A DNA stretch of 64,000 nucleotides from Salirhabdus euzebyi (GTDB taxonomy: Bacteria; Bacillota; Bacilli; Bacillales; Alkalibacillaceae): assembly GCF_014207435.1 (NCBI RefSeq), contig NZ_JACHGH010000001.1, forward strand, positions 1 to 64,000. The letters are read 5' to 3'. Each line of letters opens with the position of its first letter. The first letter of the stretch is position 1. The position numbers and the translations under genes are program-made. Below the pieces are notes generated by a model. That model made no database searches, was not told the DNA's origin, and saw only the letters and a list, made by a program, of their open reading frames with translations. Shown here piece after piece: positions 53,401 through 63,000 of the stretch.

Positions 53401-54106
53401 TGTATTAATAGAAGGTGAAACAGGTCAAGAAGAACTACGAAAGATTGATCAACTGAAAGAAGAATACATGGACATCTATATGAAGCTCCATAATGCAAAA
53501 AGGTTAAATGCAACAGAGGATAATAAAAAGAGTAAGCTCCTCTCAGATCAAAGACACCAAGCTTTAAAAGACTTGACAGCGATTGAATACTTACCTTCAC
53601 AAACGTTAACGGAATGGCAAAATAAGGTGAATTCTTTAATAACGTGTTGGAGTTTAACTAAAGAAACTTTGGAGAATAATCCAATATGTCCAAACTGTAA
53701 GTTTAGACCTAAAGATGATCATAAGATTCTCAATACATTAGAAGATTTAGAGGACCAATTAGGTGAATTGTTAAATAGTTGGACTGAATCTCTCTTAACC
53801 AATTTTAATGACCCTGAAGTACAACAAAGTATTTCTCTTTTAAGTTCATCACAACAAACCCTGATTAATGAGTTCATAGAACAAGGTAACTTTTCGTTAC
53901 CAATCGATGTGCAACTGATACAAACAATCAAAGAATTGCTACAAGGTATAGAGAAAGTTGAGATTTCCTTTAACGACTTAGAGAAAATGCTTGCTAACGG
54001 TAGTCCGTTGACTGTTGATGAAGTGAGAAGTCGTTTTGAGTCAATGCTAAAGAACAAAATTGGGAATTCAAATACAAATCGTGTAAGAATGATGTTAAGA
54101 AAGTAA
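50426..54106 (+). CDS. brxC: BREX ATPase BrxC
   Basis: A 1226-aa ATPase. ATG follows ATAGGGGGAG. Walker A is IVGNYGTGKSH (Lys73), Walker B is LLLVVDELLDYL (~172-181), and an arginine-rich segment QLRRVRERFEQVR follows. The C-terminal third is helical, with a CPNCKFRP half zinc finger (~1090). BrxC/PglY is the large ATPase of every BREX system and forms a complex with PglX, PglZ and other subunits. The next gene starts 12 bases later. Confidence 0.92.
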   Translation: MKYRDLIHFEPIESVVQLTDANEKENAFKLLDTYVISNRMAEILDELVFEQLQFNRPADNKGLLIVGNYGTGKSHLMSVISTIAELDGASERINNDKVANKAKEIEGKFKVIRTEIGSVQTSFRDIICGAIEDGLDDLGVSYSFPSADQIRNNKDALIEMMTAFHDVYPNHGLLLVVDELLDYLRGRKEQELYLDLGFLREIGEICSKTKFRFIAGVQEMLFDNPKFQFVAEQLRRVRERFEQVRIIREDIAFVVSQRLLKKDDKQRALIREHLQKFTSLYDRLGEELEQYVSMFPIHPAYLSTFENVTITEKRVILKTLSNEMRKIMDEDVPDEEPGLISFDSYWPYIENDPSLKSNPDIREVMSKAKILQDRIQNAFTKPVYKPMAKRIVQALAVFRLTTDEIYAQVGLTPEELKDNLFLHIIMLDDDDAADFLKTTIESVLREIQKTVSFQYISTNESNGQYFMDIKKDVAVDDLIEQKAESLVDDQLDRYYFEALKLATQVAENTYVTNYRIWLHELPWQERKVTRQGYIFFGAPNERSTAQPPRDFYIYLLQPFSPPKFKDEQKADEVFFKLVDKDEKFMRALSLYAGAKEMATTASSSTKSLYESKAEGYLRELVKWLRENLTTAFELAYKGKTDRVAEYGMFIPPGASVREIVDSVSSECLSQWFEEKYSDYPSFSKLQSLLTRENFPTYVQDALKNLAGANTRQGQAILNGLVLLDEQGKVNVRQSGYAKWVIEKLDEKAQGQVVNQSEFIEDVFTSQGTEDIRLTKQFKMEPEIFTVILGALVQSGEIVITIDGKTYDAMNFDQLLRVSQQDFVHFSHIKKPSGLPLPAIRAIFRMFDIGEAFLQDKSLDMGIGQMNSKARSILSDTVKMINDVKTGFPIWEGTVLSSVEIQEHRDKLTQFKEFLEGLQVFNTPAKLHNLKYTVEEIEKQEESLTFLNKLTKLKERAAEFTNKATYLTSAQHHLPLGHEWQDDVELALTDLLHVLIEGETGQEELRKIDQLKEEYMDIYMKLHNAKRLNATEDNKKSKLLSDQRHQALKDLTAIEYLPSQTLTEWQNKVNSLITCWSLTKETLENNPICPNCKFRPKDDHKILNTLEDLEDQLGELLNSWTESLLTNFNDPEVQQSISLLSSSQQTLINEFIEQGNFSLPIDVQLIQTIKELLQGIEKVEISFNDLEKMLANGSPLTVDEVRSRFESMLKNKIGNSNTNRVRMMLRK

Positions 54107-54118
54107 TGGAGGGGTAAA

Positions 54119-56893
54119 ATGGCTTCAAAAGATAATGAGCAATTGACTATGTTATATGAAGAAGTTGAGAATGATAAACCGGTTACTGTTCTGGGTAAGA
54201 CTTTTAAGAATGATAAAGAACGTAGACAGTACTTTACTGAGGAACTTAGAAAAAAACTCGGTGAATTAAAAAATATAGAAGGATATCCAATAGGTAATGA
54301 TGAAGATATTCTAGCTCTTTCTAACCCTCCATTCTATACAGCATGTCCTAACCCTTGGTTAGATGATTTAGTTAATGAATGGGAAAAGGCTAAAATTAAT
54401 AATAAAGATACAGAAAACTATAATAGAGAGCCATTTGCATCAGATGTTAGTGAAGGAAAAAATGATGCTGTATATAATGCCCACAGTTATCATACAAAAG
54501 TACCTTATAAAGCAATAATGAGGTATATACTACATTATACGGAACCCGGTGACATTGTGTTAGATGGATTTTCAGGAACAGGAATGACAGGAGTTGCAGC
54601 AAAGCGTTGTGCAAATGCCAAAGAGGTTGAAGAGCTAGGTTATAGAGTTAAAGAAGGAGATGTACTCCAAGATAATATTAGAATATCAAAACTTGGTCAA
54701 AGGAAAATAATCCTTAATGATTTATCTCCTTCAGCAACCTTAATTTCATACAATTATAACCATGATATTAACACTAATGAATTCCTAAGAATATCTAATG
54801 ATATTCTAAAAAAAGTAAAAGAAGAATGTAGTTGGATGTATGAAACAACCAATCAAAATGGTGAGAAAGGTTATATAAACAATGTTGTATGGAGCGACAT
54901 ATTTATTTGTCCCAATTGTTCGGAGGAAATCAACTACTGGAATGTTGCGGTTGATGTAGAAAATAAGAAAATAAATAGTAATGACATTGAATGTGAAAAC
55001 TGTCTTAGTAAATTAAAGAAAAAGGATTTAGAACGTTCTTGGGAAAGTATATATGATTTAAAGCTAGGAAAGACAGTTAAGCAAATCAAACAAAAGCCTG
55101 TATATTTATATTATTCTATAGGGTCAACTCGCTATGAAAAAAAGGTTGAAAAGTCAGATGTTGAGTTATTGAATAAAATAAATGACATGGAGAGTAATTA
55201 TTGGTATCCAACAGAGAGAATGACTGAAGGGGATGAATCCCGCAGAAATGACAGAATTGGATATACTCATGTTCACCATTTTTATACTCGGAGAAACTTA
55301 ATAACCCTAGCCAAGTTCTATGATTTGGCTAAACAATCGAAATACTTTACAAATTTGCTCTTTTTTTTCCAAGCATCAATTAACAGAGCTACAAAGACAA
55401 ACCGTTTTCGGTTCGGTGGTACAGGAGGGCTAAGTGGAACATTATATGTCCCTTCATTAATATTTGAAAGAAATGTTATTAGTCTATTAGAAAAGAAGCT
55501 AAGTGACTTTCAAAAAATTCTGTTAGAAGAAAATGTTGATTCTAATCAATGTTCAGTTACAACACAGTCAACTTCAACAAATTTATCTTTAAAAAATAAT
55601 TCAGTAGATTATATTTTTACTGATCCACCTTTTGGAAAGAACCTTATGTATTCAGAATTGAACTATCTTTGGGAAGTTTGGTTAAAAATCCGAACTAATA
55701 ATAGTTCTGAGGCAATAATCAATTCAACACAAAGAAAAGGGATAATTGAATATCAAAAGTTAATGGAAGAAAGCTTTAAAACATATTATAGAGTGCTTAA
55801 ACCTTCACGGTGGATTACTATAGAGTTTAGTAATTCACAAGCAAGTGTTTGGAATTCTATTCAAGAAGCCCTACAAAGAGCAGGATTTATTATTGCTAAT
55901 GTTTCGGCTCTTGATAAAAAACAAGGAAGTTTTAAGGCTGTTACAACAACTACTGCTGTAAAACAGGATTTAGTTATATCAGCATATAAGCCATCTGATA
56001 CCTTAGTGACGGAAATCAAAAGTACACAGGGTTCTAATGATACAACATGGTTATTTGTGAAACAGCATTTAGATCAATTGCCAATTTTCTTAGGTAAAAA
56101 GGGAGAGGCACAGTTAATCGTTGAAAGAACACCAAGAGTCCTGTTTGATAGAATGGTCGCTTATCATGTGCAAAATGGAATCCCTGTCCCTATCTCATCA
56201 GCTAACTTCCAACAAGAAATAACTCAAAAATATCCGACACGAGATGGTATGGTATTCCTAGAAAATCAAGTAGCAGAATATGATAAGAAGAGAACTTTAG
56301 TTAAAGAGTTTGCACAAATGAATTTATTTGTATCGGATGAGAATAGTGCAATAGAATGGTTACGTCAACTGTTAATAAAAAAACCACAAAGTCGTCAGGA
56401 TATTCATCCAGCTTATATGAAAGAAATTCAGCATATTGATAAGCATGAACTACTTCCAGAATTAGATTCTTTATTAGAGCAAAATTTCCTGGTTTTTGAG
56501 GGGCAAGGTGTAGTACCAAACCAAATTGCAACATATCTTAAACAAAATTATAAAGATCTAAGAAATATAAACATAGAAGATCCTAGTTTTATTAATAAAG
56601 CACTAAACCGCTGGTATGTGCCGGATCCAAATAAACAAGCTGACTTAGAAAAACTTCGAGAAAAATCATTATTCCGTGAATTTCAATCCTATGTTGAGGA
56701 AATTAGCAAGAGCAAAAAGAAGCTTAAGCAATTTAGAACTGAAGCTATTCGTGCAGGCTTTAAAAAAGCATGGAGCAATAAAGAGTACCATACAATTGTT
56801 GATGTAGGTTCAAGGCTTCCAGAGAAAGTGATCCAGGAAGATGATAAATTGCTAATGTACTTCGATAATGCACAGATTCGCTTAGGTCTTTAA
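54119..56893 (+). CDS. pglX: BREX type 3 adenine-specific DNA methyltransferase PglXI
   Basis: A 924-aa methylase from an ATG after AATGGAGGGG. SAM-binding motif I is LDGFSGTGMTGVAA (~148), and catalytic motif IV is FTDPPFGKNLMYSEL (~501), the DPPF form of N6-adenine methylases. A cysteine pair before the catalytic half (CPNCSE...CENCLS) probably binds zinc. The C-terminal ~280 residues are non-catalytic and likely set specificity. It marks host DNA so that BREX spares it. It is placed between brxC and pglZ with gaps of 12-15 bases. Confidence 0.9.
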   Translation: MASKDNEQLTMLYEEVENDKPVTVLGKTFKNDKERRQYFTEELRKKLGELKNIEGYPIGNDEDILALSNPPFYTACPNPWLDDLVNEWEKAKINNKDTENYNREPFASDVSEGKNDAVYNAHSYHTKVPYKAIMRYILHYTEPGDIVLDGFSGTGMTGVAAKRCANAKEVEELGYRVKEGDVLQDNIRISKLGQRKIILNDLSPSATLISYNYNHDINTNEFLRISNDILKKVKEECSWMYETTNQNGEKGYINNVVWSDIFICPNCSEEINYWNVAVDVENKKINSNDIECENCLSKLKKKDLERSWESIYDLKLGKTVKQIKQKPVYLYYSIGSTRYEKKVEKSDVELLNKINDMESNYWYPTERMTEGDESRRNDRIGYTHVHHFYTRRNLITLAKFYDLAKQSKYFTNLLFFFQASINRATKTNRFRFGGTGGLSGTLYVPSLIFERNVISLLEKKLSDFQKILLEENVDSNQCSVTTQSTSTNLSLKNNSVDYIFTDPPFGKNLMYSELNYLWEVWLKIRTNNSSEAIINSTQRKGIIEYQKLMEESFKTYYRVLKPSRWITIEFSNSQASVWNSIQEALQRAGFIIANVSALDKKQGSFKAVTTTTAVKQDLVISAYKPSDTLVTEIKSTQGSNDTTWLFVKQHLDQLPIFLGKKGEAQLIVERTPRVLFDRMVAYHVQNGIPVPISSANFQQEITQKYPTRDGMVFLENQVAEYDKKRTLVKEFAQMNLFVSDENSAIEWLRQLLIKKPQSRQDIHPAYMKEIQHIDKHELLPELDSLLEQNFLVFEGQGVVPNQIATYLKQNYKDLRNINIEDPSFINKALNRWYVPDPNKQADLEKLREKSLFREFQSYVEEISKSKKKLKQFRTEAIRAGFKKAWSNKEYHTIVDVGSRLPEKVIQEDDKLLMYFDNAQIRLGL

Positions 56894-56908
56894 GGGGTAG
56901 GAGAAGTT

Positions 56909-58855
56909 ATGAATAGTTGGAGAGATGAAGTTCTTAAACATTTTGATAGTTCATTTACAAAAGTGTATATTGCAAATGATTCAGACGGTTTACTAAGAGA
57001 TGTCAAAGTAATAGAAAACCTTGAAAAGAATCTATTTGAAATAGCTGATTTTGATGACCCAATAGCATTTCGATATATGTTTGAGACGAAATATAGAGAG
57101 TTAATCTCTAAAGGAACATTAAAGTTAATAATTCGAAACGATGAGTATGGATTAATACCATATGATTTATACAAAGACACTATTAAAGTTAGCTTGAAAT
57201 TAGGCGAGATTTTCCCAAAACTTTCTTACCCAATCTTAAAAGGCCTGGACTCTGATGAATTAGATGCCTTGTATGCTGTCTACGGACAGTATCAAGGCTC
57301 TTCTTCTAACAAAGACACTATCGAGTTCCTGTTGAAGAAAGTTTATAAAATACATCAGGAATCAATTGATACAAAAAATGACTTCATCAAATTCATGCTA
57401 TCCTTTCATTATAGGAATCAACAATTACCTTATGATGTAAGTAACTACCTGGTTGAACAATTACATAGTCGAAAAGACATTAGGCAATTACCTGTAAAAG
57501 AGTTAATTGAATCCAAATCTTCATTCTACACATTTCTCGAAAAAGAATGGTCTATTTATGTAAATGGACTTTACAAAGAGAAGCAAGTTATAAAAGAGTC
57601 TGAAACAGATAGCTCTTATTATCATACTGAACATTCATTTTCAGATCCCGATATTCGAAGGCTATTAAATGATCTATTCATAGAGAAAGAGCTACAACCG
57701 ATTGAAGGGTTAGATAAGAATAACCTTCCGACTTGGGTTCATCCTGGTATCATCAACAAAGAGAATGCTGCTGAGATTGAATTGTTTAAAAGCCTACTTG
57801 GGAAGATACGTTTGAGAGCAGTCAATGTAGAATCTTATAAGGATTGGGTAAATATTAGTAAATTAATTGGTGAATTATCTTACTTGTCCCATAAGATAGA
57901 GTCAAGTACTGATGCAGAGCTGTTTGATGACTATCAAAAATCTTTATCTAACTTAAATACAAACTTCGAGTCGTGGATGCTAGAAGGATACGCTAGCATA
58001 TACAATTCTCCTATACTACCAAATCCTACAATGGTTCATCAAATCCCTAACTATTTAGAGTTGATGAATCAAGATAAAGTTGCTTTATTAGTTTTGGATG
58101 GAATGAGCTTTGTTCAGTGGAGCCAAATAAGACAAGCCCTAAACCAATACGATATTCGGACTGAAGTTAACGGTGTATTCGCGTGGGTGCCTACATTGAC
58201 ATCAATCTCACGCCAAGCTATTTTTTCAGGGAAAATGCCAATGATGTATGCTGATAGTATCTATACAACAAACAAAGAAGAACTGTTGTGGAAGACATTT
58301 TGGGAAAATAACGGAGTATTAAAACAAAATGTGTCTTACCAGAGAGCATTAGGAAATGAAGAATACCGTAAAGATAACATTGAAGCCCTTAGAAAGCACA
58401 ACATCCAAGTTTCAGGGTTAGTTATAGATACGATTGATAAACTGATGCATGGAGCAATTCAAGGACAGTTAGGAATTTATGCTGAATTGGATATATGGTT
58501 AAAGAGTGGTTATCTTCAAAATTTAATTAAAGATTTACAAGATACAGGTTATACCATATACATTACATCTGATCATGGGAATACAGAATGTACTGGTGTT
58601 GGAAGGATAAACGATGGCGTTCTTGCTCATTCAAAAGGAGAACGTGTTAGAATATATAATAACGAGGACTTATGCAAAGAAAGAGCAAATGAGTACAGTG
58701 TAATAACTTGGCCAAATATAGGATTACCAAAAGATTTTAACGTGCTCTTAGCCGACCAGAATAAAGCATTTATTAGCAAAGGGAAGAAAGCTGTAAGTCA
58801 TGGAGGTATTAGCTTGCAAGAGGTTGTCGTCCCTTTTGTGAAAGTAAAAAATTAA
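56909..58855 (+). CDS. pglZ: BREX phosphatase-like protein PglZ
   Basis: A 648-aa protein from an ATG after GGGGTAGGAG. The PglZ domain (alkaline phosphatase fold) is in the C-terminal half: ALLVLDGMSFVQW (~393) with the metal-binding Asp, TSISRQAIFSG with the nucleophile-region Thr/Ser, and ITSDHGNTECTG (~553) with the second metal site. The C-terminal SHGGISLQEVVVPF is the typical PglZ ending. PglZ is the defining BREX gene. It is followed after 17 bases by brxA. Confidence 0.93.
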   Translation: MNSWRDEVLKHFDSSFTKVYIANDSDGLLRDVKVIENLEKNLFEIADFDDPIAFRYMFETKYRELISKGTLKLIIRNDEYGLIPYDLYKDTIKVSLKLGEIFPKLSYPILKGLDSDELDALYAVYGQYQGSSSNKDTIEFLLKKVYKIHQESIDTKNDFIKFMLSFHYRNQQLPYDVSNYLVEQLHSRKDIRQLPVKELIESKSSFYTFLEKEWSIYVNGLYKEKQVIKESETDSSYYHTEHSFSDPDIRRLLNDLFIEKELQPIEGLDKNNLPTWVHPGIINKENAAEIELFKSLLGKIRLRAVNVESYKDWVNISKLIGELSYLSHKIESSTDAELFDDYQKSLSNLNTNFESWMLEGYASIYNSPILPNPTMVHQIPNYLELMNQDKVALLVLDGMSFVQWSQIRQALNQYDIRTEVNGVFAWVPTLTSISRQAIFSGKMPMMYADSIYTTNKEELLWKTFWENNGVLKQNVSYQRALGNEEYRKDNIEALRKHNIQVSGLVIDTIDKLMHGAIQGQLGIYAELDIWLKSGYLQNLIKDLQDTGYTIYITSDHGNTECTGVGRINDGVLAHSKGERVRIYNNEDLCKERANEYSVITWPNIGLPKDFNVLLADQNKAFISKGKKAVSHGGISLQEVVVPFVKVKN

Positions 58856-58872
58856 TAAAAGAGGAAGATAGA

Positions 58873-59583
58873 ATGACAAAACCAGTAGGATTCGACCAAA
58901 AGATACTTTTACATCATTTAGACTATACTGCAACTGAGGCAAATCGAACCGAAAGAAAAGAAATGTATGAAAAATTAGAGGATTATTTATTTACAGAGAT
59001 TAAAGGAGCAGCCTCTAGAAGATGCGCAAAAGCAATGTTAATGAAAATTTGGTTTTTAGTCGAAGATGAACACAAACATCTACAAGAAGAAGCTTTTAAG
59101 CTACTACCTGATCTCTCTAAAGCGGAAAGAATACTACTCCATTATGGGATGACTGTCTTAGCCTATCCGTTTTTTGGCGATCTTGTTAGAGAGATGGGCA
59201 AGTTGTTTAAGTTACAAGAAGAGGTCTTGAGTCAACAGATTGGGAGGATAATGAAAAATTTATATGGAGAAAGAAGAAGAGTTGAAGTTGCGACTAGTGC
59301 TACTCTAACTAGCTTAAAAGCATGGGGAATTATTACTCCTGGTGAAAAGAGATACAGTTATATTCAATCTAAGAAGTTTTCAATTACTTCAAATGAATTA
59401 TTACAGTGGCTTGCAGAAGCTATCATTAGGAACTCTGAAGGTGATTCATTGTCTTTAGATATTATTAATTCCCATCCAACGTTTTTTCCATTTTCTTATC
59501 AAATTGGTACATCAGATTTAAGAGATAGTGGCTTCCAAGTAAATCGACAAGGATTAGATATGATTATTGTGCAGGTTGTATAG
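58873..59583 (+). CDS. brxA: BREX protein BrxA
   Basis: A 236-aa soluble helical protein from an ATG after AAAGAGGAAG. It fits BrxA (NusB-like fold, DUF1819): an N-terminal part with RRCAKAMLMKIWFLVED, KAERILLHYGMTVLAYPFFGD in the middle, and a winged-helix-like C-terminus with SATLTSLKAWGII. BrxA binds DNA in studied systems. Size and position next to pglZ agree with a type 3 locus. Confidence 0.82.
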   Translation: MTKPVGFDQKILLHHLDYTATEANRTERKEMYEKLEDYLFTEIKGAASRRCAKAMLMKIWFLVEDEHKHLQEEAFKLLPDLSKAERILLHYGMTVLAYPFFGDLVREMGKLFKLQEEVLSQQIGRIMKNLYGERRRVEVATSATLTSLKAWGIITPGEKRYSYIQSKKFSITSNELLQWLAEAIIRNSEGDSLSLDIINSHPTFFPFSYQIGTSDLRDSGFQVNRQGLDMIIVQVV

Positions 59584-59641
59584 TCCCTTATTCTTTACAG
59601 AGTAAGGGTTTTTCTTTAATTTGAAGGGAGTGTGTAGATAT

Positions 59642-62600
59642 ATGTTTCCAGTAGGAACTATAGTAAAGGGGCCACAATTTCCCGAAACTGTAGAAATAAA
59701 AAAATGTGACAAAATAGATGATACTTTTTACATTATTGAAGCTATTGGACGTGAAACAAATCAGTTTTTTGAACTGATGTTAGAGACACAAGAATTTGAA
59801 CAGTTAGAGAAAATTAATCAAGAAGAAGAGCCTATAAGCTTGTCGCCATCTGAAATTCAGCATTTCCTGCAATATTATGCAATAAAAAACGAATATCAAT
59901 ATGCTCAATCTCGAGCACTTGGTAGTAAGAATCTAATTCCTCTTCCTCATCAAATACAAGCTGTTTATGGTAGGATGTTGCAATCACCTCGTGTAAAGTT
60001 TTTACTTGCAGATGATCCAGGAGCGGGTAAAACCATTATGAGCGGTATGTTAATAAAGGAACTAAAGGCAAGACTCAGTACTGAGAGAATATTAATCCTA
60101 GTACCTCCATTAGTCTTAAAACAATGGCAAGAAGAATTAGATGAGAAGTTCGGTGAACACTTCCACATCATAAATAGAGCCACTATAAAAGAATATGGAG
60201 GCAAAAACCCTTTCGTATCTAACAACCTTTGTTTAGCTTCTATGTATTGGGCAGCAAGGGATGAAGTAAAAAGCCTTATTAATGAAGCCGATTTCGACTT
60301 AATTATTGTTGATGAGGCTCATAAAATGGCAGCTTATACATTTGGCGTACATAAGAAGAAAACAAAAAGAACTAGACTATATCAGCTTGGAGAATTATTG
60401 TTACATAAGGCAGAGCATACTATCCTTTTGACAGCAACACCACATAAAGGTGATGTTGAAAACTTTCGTCATTTGATGAGATTACTAGATGATGACATAT
60501 TTTCATCCATATCAGCTAACGAGAGTTTAAAGGAGAAAAGTAATCCGTTTATAATAAGGCGCTTAAAAGAAAGTATGACAAACTTTGACGGAACTCCATT
60601 GTTTCCTAAAAGAACTACAAAAACAATTAAATACAATCTCTCTAGCAAAGAACTTGATTTATATAATAGTGTTACTGAGTACGTTAGAGAACACTTTAAT
60701 CGAGCTATGAGTTCTGGAAGTAATAGTACAGCTTTTGCCATGATGTTGCTTCAAAGACGTTTGAGTTCATCCATTGAAGCTATTCACTTATCATTAAAAC
60801 GGCGGAAAAAAAGATTAGAACCCTTATTAGAAAGGACATTAAAAGAAAGAAAAAGTTATTTAAACAAACTGAAAAAATTAGATTTAACATACTATAATGA
60901 AGAATCATCAGATGTTCAAGAAGAAATTGAAAAGAGATTGTTGTACTCGATAGACGAAATAGATCCAGATGAGCTAACGAAAGAAATTGAAGAGTTATCT
61001 AAGTTGATTGAAAAAACCACACATATAAAACTTAATGTAGTTGAGAGAAAGTATAAGGAATTAGAAGAAACGTTGTTTGGACTTGATGGGTTTCTTAACC
61101 AGGGAGAGAAAATTTTAATCTTTACAGAATCTAAAGACACATTAACTTTTTTAGAAAAACAACTCCTAAAAAGAGTACCTGCTATAGCAAAAATCATTGG
61201 GGACTTTTCAATGGACGAGCGAAGAAGGCAAGTTGAGCTATTTCGGAATGAAACCCAGATTATGCTCGCAACAGATGCTGGTGGAGAATCAATCAATTTA
61301 CAATTCTGTAATCAAATGATTAACTATGACATCCCTTGGAATCCTAACAGACTAGAGCAAAGAATGGGAAGAATACATCGAATCGGTCAAAAGAATGAAG
61401 TTTTTGTCTTCAACCTTGTTGCCCAAAACACTAGAGAAGGCGACGTTATGATTCGTCTAATAGAAAAGTTAGAGCGAATGAGAGAAGACCTTGGTACAGA
61501 TTTAGTGTATGACTTTATCGGTGATGTACTAGAGGACAATTACGATAATCTAGCTAGCATTATGCAAGAGGCAATCATAAATCGGGAGAAACTAGATGAA
61601 ATTATAGCAAATATGGACAAAACGTTATCAGAAGAGCATGAAAAACTAATTAAGATGGTCCGAGAGGAAAGGTTAGATGATGAGTCTATTGATTTACCTG
61701 ATTTAAAACGCGAGCAAAGTAATATAGCTATTCAGAGTATACCAAATCGCATTTATTCTGACTATGTTGAGCATATATTAACAAAACGAAAAGTCAGAGT
61801 ATATAAATCTAATGATGGGTTTGTTAAACGGATAGAAAGATTTCCAAAGTTTATTAGAGATTTTGCACTCACACAAAATCTTAACATTGATGTAGGTGAT
61901 TCCATCCGTTTTACAGGTTTTAATGAATACGAAGGTAATGAAGTCGAACTTTTAAATGTAGATTCATCTATTGTTAAATTAAGTATGGTGTTAACGCAAA
62001 AAGAGCTCGATAAAATTTCACTCGAACGATACATGGTATCATACCCTATAAGTGAAACACTGTCTGTTGAAGGTTATATAATGGGGATAACTGATGGAAC
62101 TGGACAAATGTTAAAGCGAGAGTTAGTCTTTTTTGCTAAAAGAGAAGATGGAACAACCCTTCAATTTGATCCTTATTGGCTCTTTCAGAGTAATTTCAGC
62201 GGTGAAGGTATTAAGTTAAACGAAACAAATAATACTACTTTGAAATCTGAAGCACTAAAACGTTCAATAACCACTCGAGATGAAGTTAGAAATAAAAGAG
62301 AGTATCAGCTTGATAAAATGAGAAAGTTTTTAGAGAATACATTTAAAGCACAATACGAGGAGACTCTGAAAAAGTTAGAGAAATATCAGAATGAAAATGT
62401 TGATAACAAAAACAGTGCTCTTATTAACCAGATGAATGCCAATTTAATTGATATCGAGAACAAGAAGGAAGAACGATTAAACTTAATAGATAGACAAGTT
62501 AATATTGGAATGAAACCACCCAAACGCGTTATCCAGCTAGAGTTGACTCCAAATGGAAGAAGTTCAAGATTAATTTCAACTGATTACAATGAAATAGTAG

Positions 62601-62854
62601 AGAAATATGAGAGAGATAATGGACGAAGGAATGTTAAGATGATGGTCCCGTTAGCTTTGGTAGATTTTTATAGTGAAAGATTTAATGGAGAAGAACGATA
62701 TATAATCCTTACTAATCAGAGTGATTATTTCCCTACCGAGGAATACCTTGAAGACTTACGCGATATTTTAAGCAAGGTGTACATTTACACAATTAATAAT
62801 GGGGTCATCGTTGATGAGAGAGCAATGGCTGATGAGGTAATTACTATTAACTAA
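59642..62854 (+). CDS. brxHII: BREX type 3 helicase BrxHII
   Basis: A ~1070-aa SNF2-like SF2 helicase. ATG 59642 is preferred over TTG 59621, which would cover the GAAGGGAG site. Walker A is ADDPGAGKTIMSG (~123), DEAH is IIVDEAHKMA (~223), and LTATPHKGD follows. The C-terminal motifs are MLATDAGGESINLQFC and EQRMGRIHRIGQ. The ADDPGAGKT form and the long C-terminus match BrxHII. It is placed last, after brxA, whereas type 3 loci as I recall them place it between pglX and pglZ. Confidence 0.9.
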   Translation: MFPVGTIVKGPQFPETVEIKKCDKIDDTFYIIEAIGRETNQFFELMLETQEFEQLEKINQEEEPISLSPSEIQHFLQYYAIKNEYQYAQSRALGSKNLIPLPHQIQAVYGRMLQSPRVKFLLADDPGAGKTIMSGMLIKELKARLSTERILILVPPLVLKQWQEELDEKFGEHFHIINRATIKEYGGKNPFVSNNLCLASMYWAARDEVKSLINEADFDLIIVDEAHKMAAYTFGVHKKKTKRTRLYQLGELLLHKAEHTILLTATPHKGDVENFRHLMRLLDDDIFSSISANESLKEKSNPFIIRRLKESMTNFDGTPLFPKRTTKTIKYNLSSKELDLYNSVTEYVREHFNRAMSSGSNSTAFAMMLLQRRLSSSIEAIHLSLKRRKKRLEPLLERTLKERKSYLNKLKKLDLTYYNEESSDVQEEIEKRLLYSIDEIDPDELTKEIEELSKLIEKTTHIKLNVVERKYKELEETLFGLDGFLNQGEKILIFTESKDTLTFLEKQLLKRVPAIAKIIGDFSMDERRRQVELFRNETQIMLATDAGGESINLQFCNQMINYDIPWNPNRLEQRMGRIHRIGQKNEVFVFNLVAQNTREGDVMIRLIEKLERMREDLGTDLVYDFIGDVLEDNYDNLASIMQEAIINREKLDEIIANMDKTLSEEHEKLIKMVREERLDDESIDLPDLKREQSNIAIQSIPNRIYSDYVEHILTKRKVRVYKSNDGFVKRIERFPKFIRDFALTQNLNIDVGDSIRFTGFNEYEGNEVELLNVDSSIVKLSMVLTQKELDKISLERYMVSYPISETLSVEGYIMGITDGTGQMLKRELVFFAKREDGTTLQFDPYWLFQSNFSGEGIKLNETNNTTLKSEALKRSITTRDEVRNKREYQLDKMRKFLENTFKAQYEETLKKLEKYQNENVDNKNSALINQMNANLIDIENKKEERLNLIDRQVNIGMKPPKRVIQLELTPNGRSSRLISTDYNEIVEKYERDNGRRNVKMMVPLALVDFYSERFNGEERYIILTNQSDYFPTEEYLEDLRDILSKVYIYTINNGVIVDERAMADEVITIN

Positions 62855-63000
62855 GAAGTATCTAATACTAAACAACGAAGCCTGAACTTAAGGTTAATTG
62901 AAGTTAGCAAGGCTTATGAAGATGGTGGATGAACTAAAGTGGAGAAGTCATGGTATCACAATAGTAAAAGCTAAATGATTAATCAATAGGGGGGTTAATT
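62855..63000. other. Spacer between brxHII and DUF2075-type gene
   Basis: No terminator is evident in these 146 bases. A strong AGGGGGG site at ~62988 precedes ATG 63001. The downstream gene may be read through from the BREX operon. Confidence 0.4.
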
